DNA of 64,000 nt, taken from NCBI GenBank assembly GCA_031551695.1, contig JAVBNG010000009.1, forward strand, positions 53,215 to 117,214. Direction: 5' to 3'. Made by a program: the position numbers and the translations under genes. The stretch comes from JAAYCI01 sp031551695. GTDB lineage: Bacteria > Bacillota > Clostridia > Oscillospirales > Ruminococcaceae. This document shows positions 32,158 through 40,817 of this stretch, piece after piece; the stretch's first letter is position 1, and each line of letters begins with the position of its first letter. The notes below the pieces were generated by a model, which saw only the letters and a list, made by a program, of their open reading frames with translations, ran no database searches and was not told where the DNA came from.

Positions 32158-33771
32158 ATGAAAAAGATTTTGCTGCGCTTCCTATCTTGCGTGCTGGGGG
32201 CCGCTTTGTTTATTGCCCCTTTGCTGCCCGCCGCAGCCGAACCGGCTGACGGACCGGACGGCGGCGCAGGGGCGGAATCCGCCGAACAGGCAGATGTGTA
32301 TCCCGCGCCTGAAACCGCCCCCGCAACCAATGAGATTCCTGCAGAGGAGATCGAAATCAGCTTTCCGGACGGGCTTACCACCCATGTGCTTACCGACGCG
32401 AACCGCGGCACCGGCCTCCCCTTTGTAGAAGGGGACGAAATATATATCAAAAGCGCCACGCCTTTTTCCCACATGTATTTTGTGTGGGACACCCCGCCCG
32501 GTGCGTATGAGATCTCCCTTTCCGGCGACGTGGTGCTGGACGGCGGGAAAAACGGCTTTTTGCACGAGTACTACGCCGTAGAATCGCCCACCACACAGGC
32601 CACCCTGCGCCTGCACACGGGCGAGTACAAGATGTGCGACATCTACTTGTTTAGCGAAGGCGATGTGCCGGACTGGGTGCAAATCTGGCAGCCCCCGCTG
32701 GAAAAGGCCGACCTGCTGGCCCTGCCCACCCACGCCGACGACGAACACCTTTTTTTTGGCGGCACCCTGCCCTATTACGCTGGCGAAAAGGGCCTGGCCG
32801 TGCAGGTGGTGTACATGACAAACCACTTTGGCGAGCCCTACCGCCCGCATGAACTGCTAAACGGCCTGTGGACCGTGGGTGTGCGCGCCTATCCTGTCAT
32901 GGGCCCTTTCCCCGACCTGTACGCCTCGTTGGCAAGCCTGTCCTCCGCCGAGGAGTGCTTCGGCCGTGAAAACGTGCTGGCTTTCCAAGTGGAGATGCTG
33001 CGCCGCTTCCAGCCGCAGGTGGTGGTTGCCCACGATTTGAATGGTGAATACGGCCACGGCGCACATATCTTGAACGCCGAGACCCTGCTGGAAGCGCTGC
33101 CCCTGGCGGCCGACGAAACCGCCTACCCCGAAAGTGCCGCCACCTACGGCACTTGGGATGTGCCCAAAACCTACCTGCACCTGTACGGCGAAAACCAGCT
33201 TACCATGGACTGGAACCAACCCCTTTCCGCCTTTGGCGGCCGCACGGCGCTGGACATGGCAAAGGAAGGCTTTAACTGCCACACCTCCCAGCTGGAATAT
33301 TTTTCTGTTGAGGATTACGGCGACTATGACTGCCGCCTGTTCGGCCTCGCCCGCAGCACCGTGGGTGAGGACGTTGCCAAAAACGACTTTTTTGAGAACA
33401 TCGACCTCGCGGCCCTTCACGCACCGGAGGCGGCCGACGAAACCTCGCCCGTAACCGCACCGGCTGCACCTGTAAACGCCGCTTCAAAAAATAACAATAG
33501 CAACACTGTCTCCACACCCGCAAGCACGCCGGAGCAAAGCGGCGTTTCTCCATGGGTTTTTGTGGTTGTGGGCGCCTTTGTTACGGTATTTGCGCTGGTC
33601 TGGATCATCCTGCTGCTGCGGCCGAAAAAGCGACGCCCGGTGCCCGGCGGCGCCGCGCGCCCAACTTCCGCCGCAGTACAAAGCCGGCGCCCCACGGCCC
33701 AGCTGCCGAACAGCGCAAACACACACCAGCGCGCACCAAGCGGCCGAAGGGTGTACCGTCGCCCCAAATAG
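32158..33771 (+). CDS. Exported PIG-L family deacetylase with C-terminal membrane anchor
   Basis: A 537-residue secreted protein. Signal peptide about 1-27; acidic linker to about 60; a beta-rich region to about 180; then a PIG-L/LmbE deacetylase domain: THADDEH with His192, Asp194 and Asp195 (family AHPDDE) and HDLNGEYGHGAH. A Ser/Asn/Thr-rich stalk leads to one transmembrane helix (about 464-490) and a basic, Pro-rich cytosolic tail. The enzyme therefore probably removes acetyl groups from surface sugars or GlcNAc-linked molecules outside the cell. The first acidic motif has Ala instead of Pro. AAAGGTGG precedes the ATG. It heads the surface-glycan gene set to 37928. Confidence 0.85.
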   Translation: MKKILLRFLSCVLGAALFIAPLLPAAAEPADGPDGGAGAESAEQADVYPAPETAPATNEIPAEEIEISFPDGLTTHVLTDANRGTGLPFVEGDEIYIKSATPFSHMYFVWDTPPGAYEISLSGDVVLDGGKNGFLHEYYAVESPTTQATLRLHTGEYKMCDIYLFSEGDVPDWVQIWQPPLEKADLLALPTHADDEHLFFGGTLPYYAGEKGLAVQVVYMTNHFGEPYRPHELLNGLWTVGVRAYPVMGPFPDLYASLASLSSAEECFGRENVLAFQVEMLRRFQPQVVVAHDLNGEYGHGAHILNAETLLEALPLAADETAYPESAATYGTWDVPKTYLHLYGENQLTMDWNQPLSAFGGRTALDMAKEGFNCHTSQLEYFSVEDYGDYDCRLFGLARSTVGEDVAKNDFFENIDLAALHAPEAADETSPVTAPAAPVNAASKNNNSNTVSTPASTPEQSGVSPWVFVVVGAFVTVFALVWIILLLRPKKRRPVPGGAARPTSAAVQSRRPTAQLPNSANTHQRAPSGRRVYRRPK

Positions 33772-33813
33772 CCTTCCCGCCTGCCTAAAAAAGCTGTGAG
33801 AGGACTTTCCCAT

Positions 33814-34866
33814 ATGAATGTTGCGGCCGTAGTTCCCAGCCTGAAACCGGATGACCTTTTTAAAACCGTAGTCGACGAACTCGTCGACGCGGGGTTTGAT
33901 TATATCATCGTTGTGGACGATGGCAGCGGCCCTTCGTACCGCTCTTTTTTCGATTACGCCGCCGGCCAGGGCTGCGTGGTGTTGCGCCATGAGGAAAACC
34001 GTGGCAAGGGCCGCGCCTTAAAAACCGCCATTGAGCATTTTTTGGAAGACACGCGCGGCAAAGCCGGCGTGGTAACGCTAGACGCCGACGGCCAGCACAG
34101 CACGCAGGACGTGTGCCGCTGCGCCGAGGTAATGGACGAAAACCCCGGCTGCCTGATTGTTGGCGCCCGCGATTTCGACCACGACATTGTGCCCATTAAA
34201 AGTGAGTGGGGCAACAAAATCACCCGCAACATCATCCGCTGGCTGTATGGCCTGGACATGACCGACACCCAAACCGGCCTGCGCGGTATTCCGGCCGGTT
34301 ACTGCAACGTGCTGCTGAACGTGCGCGGCGAGCGCTACGAATTCGAGACCAACATGCTGCTGCAAACCAAAATGAGCGGCGTGAAAGTGGTGGAATATCC
34401 CATCCACACCATATACCTGAACAACAACTCCGGCTCCCATTTTTCCCTGCGGGATGTGCTGCTGATTTACGGGCTGATTGTCGTAAAATTTTTGAAATTT
34501 GCCGGGGCGTCCGTTGCGTCGTTTTTTGTCGATATTTTGCTGTTTGCCCTGCTGAACTACCTTCTGCGGAACATGCCCGCAAGCACGCGCCTGCTGGTTG
34601 CCACCGTGGGCGCCCGGGTGTGCTCCGCCCTGTTCAACTTTGCCGTCAACAAGACCCTCGTGTTTAAAAACAATGCCGGCATGGCGCCCACACTGCTGAA
34701 ATACGCGTTTTTGTGCGTGGCGCAAATGCTGGTGTCTTACGGCGGTGTTTACCTTTTGTCCGGTGTGCTGGGCATGCCGGCCGTACCCGCAAAGCTCATA
34801 GTAGACACCGTGCTTTTCTTCATCAGCTTTTTCATCCAGCATAAATGGGTTTTTGCAGACAGATAA
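33814..34866 (+). CDS. Glycosyltransferase family 2 fused to a GtrA-like membrane domain
   Basis: A 350-residue protein. Residues 1-215 are a GT-A glycosyltransferase similar to dolichyl-phosphate mannose synthases: NVAAVVPSLKPDD, IIVVDDGSGPSY, NRGKGRALKTAIEH, the VTLDADGQH metal site and QTGLRGIP. Residues about 230-350 form four hydrophobic helices of the GtrA type (FFVDILLFALLNYLL, then CSALFNFAVNKTLVF, a GtrA hallmark). Such fusions make and flip polyprenyl-phosphate-linked sugars for surface glycans. ATG 33814 follows GAGAGGAC. It lies between the deacetylase and the phosphodiester glycosidase genes, in one apparent operon. Confidence 0.88.
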   Translation: MNVAAVVPSLKPDDLFKTVVDELVDAGFDYIIVVDDGSGPSYRSFFDYAAGQGCVVLRHEENRGKGRALKTAIEHFLEDTRGKAGVVTLDADGQHSTQDVCRCAEVMDENPGCLIVGARDFDHDIVPIKSEWGNKITRNIIRWLYGLDMTDTQTGLRGIPAGYCNVLLNVRGERYEFETNMLLQTKMSGVKVVEYPIHTIYLNNNSGSHFSLRDVLLIYGLIVVKFLKFAGASVASFFVDILLFALLNYLLRNMPASTRLLVATVGARVCSALFNFAVNKTLVFKNNAGMAPTLLKYAFLCVAQMLVSYGGVYLLSGVLGMPAVPAKLIVDTVLFFISFFIQHKWVFADR

Positions 34867-34932
34867 TTTGCCGCGTCATATTCCGGGCCATTGCATCGCA
34901 CCCGCGGCGCGCTTCGTCCCAGGAGGAAGTTA

Positions 34933-36837
34933 TTGAAATCTTCAAAAAACGAAACACAAAAATACCTGTACCGCGCCGGTGACGCTGGCCGCGCTAGCGG
35001 TGGCACCCCACCGGCGCCACAGCCCTATGGCCAGCCTCCGCAGCCCTTGCCGCCGCCTTCCCACCCAGCAGCCGCCCCGGCAGCGGGAACCGTAGGTCTC
35101 GCCGCAAAAGCGCAGCACCGCTCCCTTACCCCACAGCGCCCCGCAGGACGCGGTACATCGCCTGTTTTTACCGCCGGCACCCTGCCCACCGGGCAAGACC
35201 CCGCCATGTGCCAGCCCCCGGAACAAACGGTGCAGCCGCCGCCATCTTTCGGGAAGGCCGCCGTTGCCGATGAAAGCCGTAAGCACGTGTACCACAGGCC
35301 GCAGCACGGTGGGCGCACTCCAACCGTCAAAAGCATGGCCGCCGGGGCCGGCGCCGAACTCCCCGCGCCCGCGGTAAAGCACACCACAGTAAACCAGCGC
35401 ATTGTTGAAATTGATTTGTACGACCGTTTGCAGCGGCCGGATTCTTCCGCAGGGCAAACATCTGCCTCGCCTCTTGCCGAACCAAAGCGCGCGCCGGGAA
35501 ATACCGCAAAATTGGGCCAATGGCTTCCGTTTCCTCAGCGCCCACGGCCCGTGCAGGCTGAAACGCCGCACGATCAACAGCCGGAAAGGCGGCGCGAACA
35601 GCGGCTTGAAACACCTGCCCGCAAGCAGCCTGCCAGACAGCGGGAAAACCTGCCCGCCGGGCAGCCCCTTTCGCGTGCCGCCGAGGGCCAGCCTGCCAAA
35701 CGGCCGAAACCGGCGCGCATGGCCAGCGACACCACCGTGCGCGGCCTTTCCGCCACGGCAGACGTTTCCCCTCGCCGCAAGGAGACTCGCAGGCCCGCGG
35801 AAGGCCTCATGCCTTCCTACAGCACCGACTACCGCGAAGCGCCCCTCGGCACCCGCGCCCTGCGCGGCACGGCGCGGGTGCTGGGCGTGCTGGGCGTGCT
35901 GGTGGCCTCGCTGCTCATCTTGGCCTTCGGGGCTATCACCGTGGTGTGCAAGGGTCCCTTCCCCGTTGCAAAGGAGTTGTTCGTCGTCTCCGTCACAGAG
36001 ACCAGCGCCGTCAAGTTCCTCGCCAATATCTACTTCTCCAAAGAGGAAGTGGCGAAGATACTGGAATCCAACACGGTACAGGCCCCGGCCGAAGTGACGG
36101 ACACCACAAAAACGTTTGAAGAACCCGCCCCAACCACGGCAGAGGAGCAGCCCATCGAAATAAAAGAGGTGTTTGGCCCCACGTTCAAGGGCCGCATCAT
36201 GATCGTAAAAGACCCTTCCCGCGTGCGCCTTGCCACCATCGACACCTTTGGAAAGGACGTGGTGGGCAAAAAAGTGGAAGACTTTGTTGCCGATTCGGGC
36301 GCCATCGCCGGCATCAATGCGGGCGGCTTCATGGACGAAGGCGGCGTTGGCAAGGGCGGCCAGCCCCTGGGCCTGCTCATCCACGACGGCGTTATCCTCA
36401 GCGGCACCGCCGACACCGAGTGCAATGTGGTGGGCCTTACCTATGAAAACCAGTTGGTGGTTGGCAACATGACCGGCGCCCACGCATTGGAGCTTGGCGT
36501 GCGCGACGCCGTATATTTTGAGCCCACGCTTATCGTGAACGGCACGCCGGCGGAATTCACCGGCACCGGCGGCGGCCTGAATCCCCGCACCGCCATCGGC
36601 CAGCGGGCCGACGGCGCCATACTGATGCTGGTCATCGACGGCCGCCAGCCCCACTCCATGGGGGCTACCTTGCACGACGTCATGCAGATCATGCTGGACT
36701 ATGGCGCCGTGAACGCCTCGAACCTGGATGGCGGTTCTTCCAGCCTGATGGTGTACAAAGGTGAGGTTATCTCCGTCTCTTCGTCACTATACGGTTCGCG
36801 GGCCCAGCCGGCCGCTTTCATCGTTGATGCCCCCTGA
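34933..36837 (+). CDS. Phosphodiester glycosidase domain protein with long Pro-rich N-terminus
   Basis: A 634-residue membrane protein. Residues 1 to about 300 are low-complexity (Pro, Ala, Gln, Arg-rich) and presumably cytosolic; one transmembrane helix lies at about 317-343; the extracytoplasmic part has a linker and then a NAGPA/DUF2233-type domain (about 418-634) with AGINAGGFMDEGG, LNPRTAIGQRADGAILMLVIDG in adjoining pieces, and NLDGGSSSLMVY, the family hallmarks. Human NAGPA cleaves GlcNAc phosphodiesters; bacterial members act on surface glycans or teichoic-type linkages. TTG 34933 is chosen because AGGAGG sits 6 bases before it. The disordered cytosolic arm is unusual for the family. 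Confidence 0.82.
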   Translation: MKSSKNETQKYLYRAGDAGRASGGTPPAPQPYGQPPQPLPPPSHPAAAPAAGTVGLAAKAQHRSLTPQRPAGRGTSPVFTAGTLPTGQDPAMCQPPEQTVQPPPSFGKAAVADESRKHVYHRPQHGGRTPTVKSMAAGAGAELPAPAVKHTTVNQRIVEIDLYDRLQRPDSSAGQTSASPLAEPKRAPGNTAKLGQWLPFPQRPRPVQAETPHDQQPERRREQRLETPARKQPARQRENLPAGQPLSRAAEGQPAKRPKPARMASDTTVRGLSATADVSPRRKETRRPAEGLMPSYSTDYREAPLGTRALRGTARVLGVLGVLVASLLILAFGAITVVCKGPFPVAKELFVVSVTETSAVKFLANIYFSKEEVAKILESNTVQAPAEVTDTTKTFEEPAPTTAEEQPIEIKEVFGPTFKGRIMIVKDPSRVRLATIDTFGKDVVGKKVEDFVADSGAIAGINAGGFMDEGGVGKGGQPLGLLIHDGVILSGTADTECNVVGLTYENQLVVGNMTGAHALELGVRDAVYFEPTLIVNGTPAEFTGTGGGLNPRTAIGQRADGAILMLVIDGRQPHSMGATLHDVMQIMLDYGAVNASNLDGGSSSLMVYKGEVISVSSSLYGSRAQPAAFIVDAP

Positions 36838-36863
36838 GGGGGCCCTGCAGCAAGGAGCCTGTT

Positions 36864-37928
36864 TTGAAACAAACCCGCAAAAAAAAACATCTGTCCGGCT
36901 ACGGCAAGTTCCTTATTGCCTTCGCCTGTGTTATGGCAGCAATTGTGTGCGCAGCGCTTTTTTGGGTCTATGGCGCCCTGGCCCGCTTTGAAACCACCAC
37001 GCCGCGCGCGGCCATCCTGGACTATTTCGCCGCACTCTCCGCCGGCAATCTGGAGCCCCTGAAGGAAGCCTCCGGTTTTGAGCCGGATGAACTGAACACC
37101 TGGAACGATTATTTCAGTGAACTAAAGCGAAAATTCAGCGGTGACGCGGAACAGTTCGATTTCCGCCAGGTGATGACGGCGGACAAGACCATCGAGCAAG
37201 TCTACGCCGTGTATGACGGCGAAAAAAGGCTGGGTGAATTGGTGCTGCGCCCGAACAAAGAGGCCGAACACGGCTATTCTGTCAGCGCGCCGGCGGTATT
37301 CACCACGGCATATAAAGTCACCGCGCCCGGGCATGTCACCGTACTGGCCAACGGAACGCCTTTGGCGAAGGACGGCGAAGACGTGGTGAAAACGGAGGTG
37401 GCGGGGTTTGAAAGCCTGCCGGAGGACCAGCGCCCGGTGATGTATGAGTACACCTTGCCGCCCGCCATTAAACAGCCGCAGTTTGCCGCCGAAAGTACCA
37501 CCGGTGGCGAAGTGCTGCTGGACATCGATGACGAGGCGCACACTGTAAAGGCCACTGTCGCCCTCACGCCGGAAGAGGAGGCCGCCTGCAAGGACCGCAT
37601 GCAGACCGTGGCCATGGCCTATTCCGCGTTTATCACGGGCGATTCCGGCTTTGACGGCCTCAGCCAGTATCTGGTGCCTGGCACCCCCCTGTATGAAAAC
37701 ACCAGCACCTACTACAACGGCTGGTACTTGGACCATGAAGACAGTTACCCCGAAGATGTGAACGTAACAAATTTGTTGTCCCTTTCCGAAACCTGCTTTT
37801 CCGGCGACATCCAGTTTACCTATGTGGTGATGCGCGAAGGCGTGCAGCACACGTTCCCCTCGAACTACTACATGAACTTTACCGGCCAGCCCGGCGCCTG
37901 GCTTCTGCTGGACATGCAGACCCGTTGA
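36864..37928 (+). CDS. Single-pass membrane protein of unknown function (354 aa)
   Basis: No family recognised. A basic N-terminus (KQTRKKKHLSGYGK) and one transmembrane helix (about 14-39) are followed by about 310 extracytoplasmic residues. These include AAILDYFAALSAGNLEPL (an NTF2-like or dimerisation-type helix pair), EQFDFRQVMTADKTIEQVY and a second ~110-residue unit at the end with TVAMAYSAFITGD and SGDIQFTYVVMREG, which looks like a second NTF2-like fold (inference). GCAAGGAG precedes the ATG. It follows the glycosidase gene by 26 bases and closes the surface block. The tRNA promoter overlaps its stop codon. Confidence 0.72.
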   Translation: MKQTRKKKHLSGYGKFLIAFACVMAAIVCAALFWVYGALARFETTTPRAAILDYFAALSAGNLEPLKEASGFEPDELNTWNDYFSELKRKFSGDAEQFDFRQVMTADKTIEQVYAVYDGEKRLGELVLRPNKEAEHGYSVSAPAVFTTAYKVTAPGHVTVLANGTPLAKDGEDVVKTEVAGFESLPEDQRPVMYEYTLPPAIKQPQFAAESTTGGEVLLDIDDEAHTVKATVALTPEEEAACKDRMQTVAMAYSAFITGDSGFDGLSQYLVPGTPLYENTSTYYNGWYLDHEDSYPEDVNVTNLLSLSETCFSGDIQFTYVVMREGVQHTFPSNYYMNFTGQPGAWLLLDMQTR

Positions 37929-37953
37929 CAACGCCCGCCGGATTGATTATACT
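37925..37953 (+). promoter_or_regulatory. tRNA-Pro promoter
   Basis: -35 TTGACA (37925-37930), which contains the TGA stop of the preceding gene; 17-bp spacer; -10 TATACT (37948-37953). A GCCGCG/CGCGGC hairpin lies between the start site and the tRNA. Confidence 0.85.
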
Positions 37954-37983
37954 AATAAAGCCGCGAAAAAAAGCCGCGGCATA

Positions 37984-38060
37984 TCCGGGTGTAGCGCAGT
38001 TGGTAGCGTACTTGACTGGGGGTCAAGGGGCCGTGGGTTCAAGTCCCGCCACTCGGACCA
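37984..38060 (+). tRNA. tRNA-Pro (anticodon GGG)
   Basis: A full cloverleaf. Acceptor TCCGGGT pairs with ACTCGGA (one G-T pair). The D arm has AGTTGGTAGC, the anticodon stem is CTTGA/TCAAG with loop CTGGGGG (anticodon GGG), and the T arm has GGTTCAAGTCC. The 3' CCA is encoded (38058-38060). It is a single tRNA with its own promoter and terminator. Confidence 0.95.
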
Positions 38061-38069
38061 AAAACAAAG

Positions 38070-38094
38070 CGCACCCAGGCGGTGCGTTTTTTTA
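38070..38094 (+). terminator. tRNA-Pro terminator
   Basis: CGCACC-5-GGTGCG followed by T7, 9 bases after the CCA end. Confidence 0.88.
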
Positions 38095-38164
38095 TTGAAC
38101 AAAAGATTCAAAGCCACGTTTGAATCTTTTTGCGCTCATGTTTTACCTAAGGAGGATTCGAATC

Positions 38165-39253
38165 ATGAAATGCTTAAACTGCGGCGCGGAACTGGGTGGC
38201 GGCTTTTGCACGGCCTGCGGCACACCGGTCGGGGCCGGCCCGGCTGTGCAGGTGCAGCCTGCGCAAAGCACGCCGCAAACAGCCCCGGCGGCACCGCAAC
38301 AGCCGCAAAGCAATGATCCCCCGCCCGCGCCACCAAGCGCGCCTTTCCCCGGCCAGCAACCGTATTTCAATTACGGTCAAATACCCCCACAGCAATACCA
38401 GCAAGCGCCGCCGCAATACGGGCAGGCCGCTCCTCAATACCAGCAGGTATCACCCCAACCATACGGCCAAGCGCCGCCGCATCAGTACCAGCAAATACCT
38501 CCCCAGCAATACGGGCAGATGCCCCCACAGCAGCCGCCCCTTTATGGCGGCCGGCCAATGCCGCCGGCAAGGAAAAACAGCGGCTTGAAAATCGCCCTGA
38601 TTGTTCTCGCCTGTGTGTTTGGGCTGGGCATTTTCACCGCCATCGTCATTGGCGCCACACGCAGTTTCACCGCCTTGGCCAGTTCCACGGCCGCCTTTCA
38701 AAGCAACTCCGGCAAAGCCGCCGCCTCGGCGTCTTCCACACCTGCCAGCTCTTCCCGCGCGGCATCCTCATCCAGCCAAAAAGCACCGGAGGCGCAAAGT
38801 GGCCCGGCTGCCGCACCCGGGATGACAATGAGCCAGGAACAGGCAATCCAAACGGCGGAATCGTATTTGCAGTACATGGCGTTTTCAAAAACCGGACTCA
38901 TCGACCAGCTGGAATATGAAGGATTTTCGAACGAAGAAGCCACATTCGCCGTGGAACATATTTCCGTCGACTGGAAAGAGCAGGCGGTGCTGAGTGCGGG
39001 AAGCTATCTGGACTACACCGCTTTTTCCGAGCAGGGACTGGTTGACCAATTGGAATATGAGGGTTTTTCAACCGAAGAGGCAACCCATGCCATTGAAAAT
39101 ATCACCGTCGACTGGAACGAGCAGGCGGCAAAAAAGGCACAGGACTATTTGGACTATTCGTCATTTTCCCGGCAAGATCTGATTGACCAGTTGCTGTATG
39201 AAGGCTTCACGGCCGAGCAGGCCGCCTATGGTGTGGACGCCGTAGGCTTATAG
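38165..39253 (+). CDS. Zinc-ribbon membrane protein with three Ltp-type repeats
   Basis: A 362-residue protein in four parts: an N-terminal zinc ribbon (Cys3, Cys6, Cys15, Cys18); a Gln/Pro/Tyr-rich low-complexity arm to about 135 (repeated PPQQYGQ-like units); one transmembrane helix (about 140-163); and an extracytoplasmic part with a Ser-rich stalk and three ~45-residue repeats (about 221-360). The repeats follow the pattern A..YL.Y.AFS..GLIDQLEYEGFS.EEA..A...I.VDW..QA, matching the host cell surface-exposed lipoprotein (Ltp) family known from phage superinfection exclusion and from Gram-positive surface proteins. GGAGG precedes ATG 38165. Cellular role unknown. Confidence 0.82.
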   Translation: MKCLNCGAELGGGFCTACGTPVGAGPAVQVQPAQSTPQTAPAAPQQPQSNDPPPAPPSAPFPGQQPYFNYGQIPPQQYQQAPPQYGQAAPQYQQVSPQPYGQAPPHQYQQIPPQQYGQMPPQQPPLYGGRPMPPARKNSGLKIALIVLACVFGLGIFTAIVIGATRSFTALASSTAAFQSNSGKAAASASSTPASSSRAASSSSQKAPEAQSGPAAAPGMTMSQEQAIQTAESYLQYMAFSKTGLIDQLEYEGFSNEEATFAVEHISVDWKEQAVLSAGSYLDYTAFSEQGLVDQLEYEGFSTEEATHAIENITVDWNEQAAKKAQDYLDYSSFSRQDLIDQLLYEGFTAEQAAYGVDAVGL

Positions 39254-39282
39254 GCACATTAATATAAATCGGGAGGCCTTTT

Positions 39283-40623
39283 ATGCGGTTTGTCTGGCGC
39301 ATTGCCGCGTTCGCGCTGCTGTTTGCATTCTTCAACTGTATTTACCTGTGTTATGTCCTTGCGTGGCCGCTGGCGGCAAAAATTGCGGCCGTGGCGGTGC
39401 TGGCGTTTTTTTGTGTGCTGTACCACATCTATCCGCGCCGGGCAAAGCGCGCGCCCACCTCCGCCACAAAGCGCCTTCTGCGCGGGCGCGAGCTTGCGCT
39501 GATGGCCCTTGCGCTGCTGGTGGCCGAGGCCGCGCTGTGCCTGTACGCGCTGGTTGCAGGCCGCACCAGCGGCAGTGTCGCCGTCAATATTGTGAACGCG
39601 GTATTCGCCTTCGCCATGGTTGCCGGCCTTGTGCTGAACGGCGTGCTGCGCATGTCTGCGTCCAGCGGGCAGCTGGGTGTAAAACAGCGCGTGCTGCTGC
39701 TGTGGCTGTGGTGGGTGCCGGTGTACGGGCAAATTTTGCTGGTGAAAAGCTGCCGCACCGTTCTGGAAGAACACAACTTTGCCTGCCTGCGCAGCGAGCG
39801 CAACGCCGCCCGCTCGGCCGACGCCGTTTGCCGCACAAAATACCCGCTTTTGCTGGTGCACGGCATCTTTTTCCGCGACGGTAAAATGCTGAATTACTGG
39901 GGGCGCATCCCGGAAGAACTGCAGCTGAACGGCGCCGCCATTTTTTACGGCAACCAGCAGTCCTCCTCCGCTGTGGAAAAAAGCGCCGCGGAACTGAAAG
40001 CCCGCATCGAGGAAATCCGGCTGCAAACCGGCTGCGAAAAGGTGAACATCATCGCCCATTCGAAGGGCGGGCTCGATTCCCGCTACACCGTCAGCCGCCT
40101 TGGCATGGCGCCCTATGTCGCCTCCCTCACCACCATCAACACGCCGCACCGCGGCTGCCGTTTTGCTGCCAAGGCTCTGCAGGCCGCGCCGGACGGCGTG
40201 GCCACCCGGGTGGACAAAACCTACGACGCCATTTTCCGCGCGCTGGGCGACAATTCGCCCGATTTTCTGGCTGGCGTGGGCGAGTTGACCGACGAAGCCT
40301 GTGCAAAATTCAACGCCGAGACACCGGACGCTCCCGGCGTGTTTTACCAGAGCGTGGGCAGCAAAATGGGCAGCGGCAAAAGCGCGGCCTTTCCCCTCAA
40401 TCTGACGTACCGCGCCATCCGCCCGCTGGACGGCGACAACGACGGCCTGGTGGCCACCCACTCCATGCAGTGGGGCCATTTTCATCCCCTGCTTGCCGTG
40501 CCCCACAAAGACGGCATCTCCCACGGCGACATGATAGACCTTGCCCGCCGCGATATTCGCGGCTTCGACGTGCGCGAGTATTACGTGGAACTGGTGAGCG
40601 GCCTGCGCCGGCGCGGGTTTTAG
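39283..40623 (+). CDS. Membrane-anchored alpha/beta hydrolase (lipase/esterase-like)
   Basis: A 446-residue protein. About four hydrophobic helices fill residues 1-150 (FALLFAFFNCIYLCYVLAW; AVAVLAFFCVLYHIY; ELALMALALLVAEAALCLY; later VAGLVLNGVLRM). The catalytic domain from about 187 has YPLLLVHGIFFRD, the nucleophile elbow IIAHSKGGLDSRY with Ser260, and TINTPHRGCRFA, typical of triacylglycerol lipase/LipA-type enzymes; a late DNDGLVATHSMQWGHFH supplies the acid and His. Lipid or ester hydrolysis at the membrane is likely. It starts 29 bases after the Ltp-type gene and may share its transcript. Confidence 0.82.
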   Translation: MRFVWRIAAFALLFAFFNCIYLCYVLAWPLAAKIAAVAVLAFFCVLYHIYPRRAKRAPTSATKRLLRGRELALMALALLVAEAALCLYALVAGRTSGSVAVNIVNAVFAFAMVAGLVLNGVLRMSASSGQLGVKQRVLLLWLWWVPVYGQILLVKSCRTVLEEHNFACLRSERNAARSADAVCRTKYPLLLVHGIFFRDGKMLNYWGRIPEELQLNGAAIFYGNQQSSSAVEKSAAELKARIEEIRLQTGCEKVNIIAHSKGGLDSRYTVSRLGMAPYVASLTTINTPHRGCRFAAKALQAAPDGVATRVDKTYDAIFRALGDNSPDFLAGVGELTDEACAKFNAETPDAPGVFYQSVGSKMGSGKSAAFPLNLTYRAIRPLDGDNDGLVATHSMQWGHFHPLLAVPHKDGISHGDMIDLARRDIRGFDVREYYVELVSGLRRRGF

Positions 40624-40659
40624 GCGCATTTTAAGCACAACCGATAAAACACAGCCACA

Positions 40660-40696
40660 AACGCGCGCGCATTTGGGTAAAACCGCGCGCGTTTTT
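40660..40696 (+). terminator. Terminator after the lipase-like gene
   Basis: AACGCGCGCG / CGCGCGCGTT arms with a 14-base loop, then T6. Confidence 0.8.
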
Positions 40697-40705
40697 TCTT
40701 GTGGC

Positions 40706-40735
40706 TTTACGCAGGCACGCCAATGGTGCTATACT
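40706..40735 (+). promoter_or_regulatory. asnA promoter
   Basis: -35 TTTACG (40706-40711), 18-bp spacer, extended -10 TGCTATACT ending at 40735. Confidence 0.65.
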
Positions 40736-40817
40736 GGGAAAATAGTTTCGGCGTTTCGTGTTTGCGCCTGCGCAAACGCGCCGGGGCAAACACAAAACCG
40801 TGAAAGGGGTGGCCGCC

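Noticed and set aside
34942..36675. 577-codon minus-strand open frame
   Set aside because: Antisense to the phosphodiester glycosidase gene, which has clear domain motifs and start signals.
38380..38560. CRISPR-like short tandem repeats
   Set aside because: The repetition is codon-level (Pro-Gln-Gln-Tyr-Gly units) inside the coding region of the Ltp-repeat protein, not a CRISPR array. No array was seen anywhere in the window.
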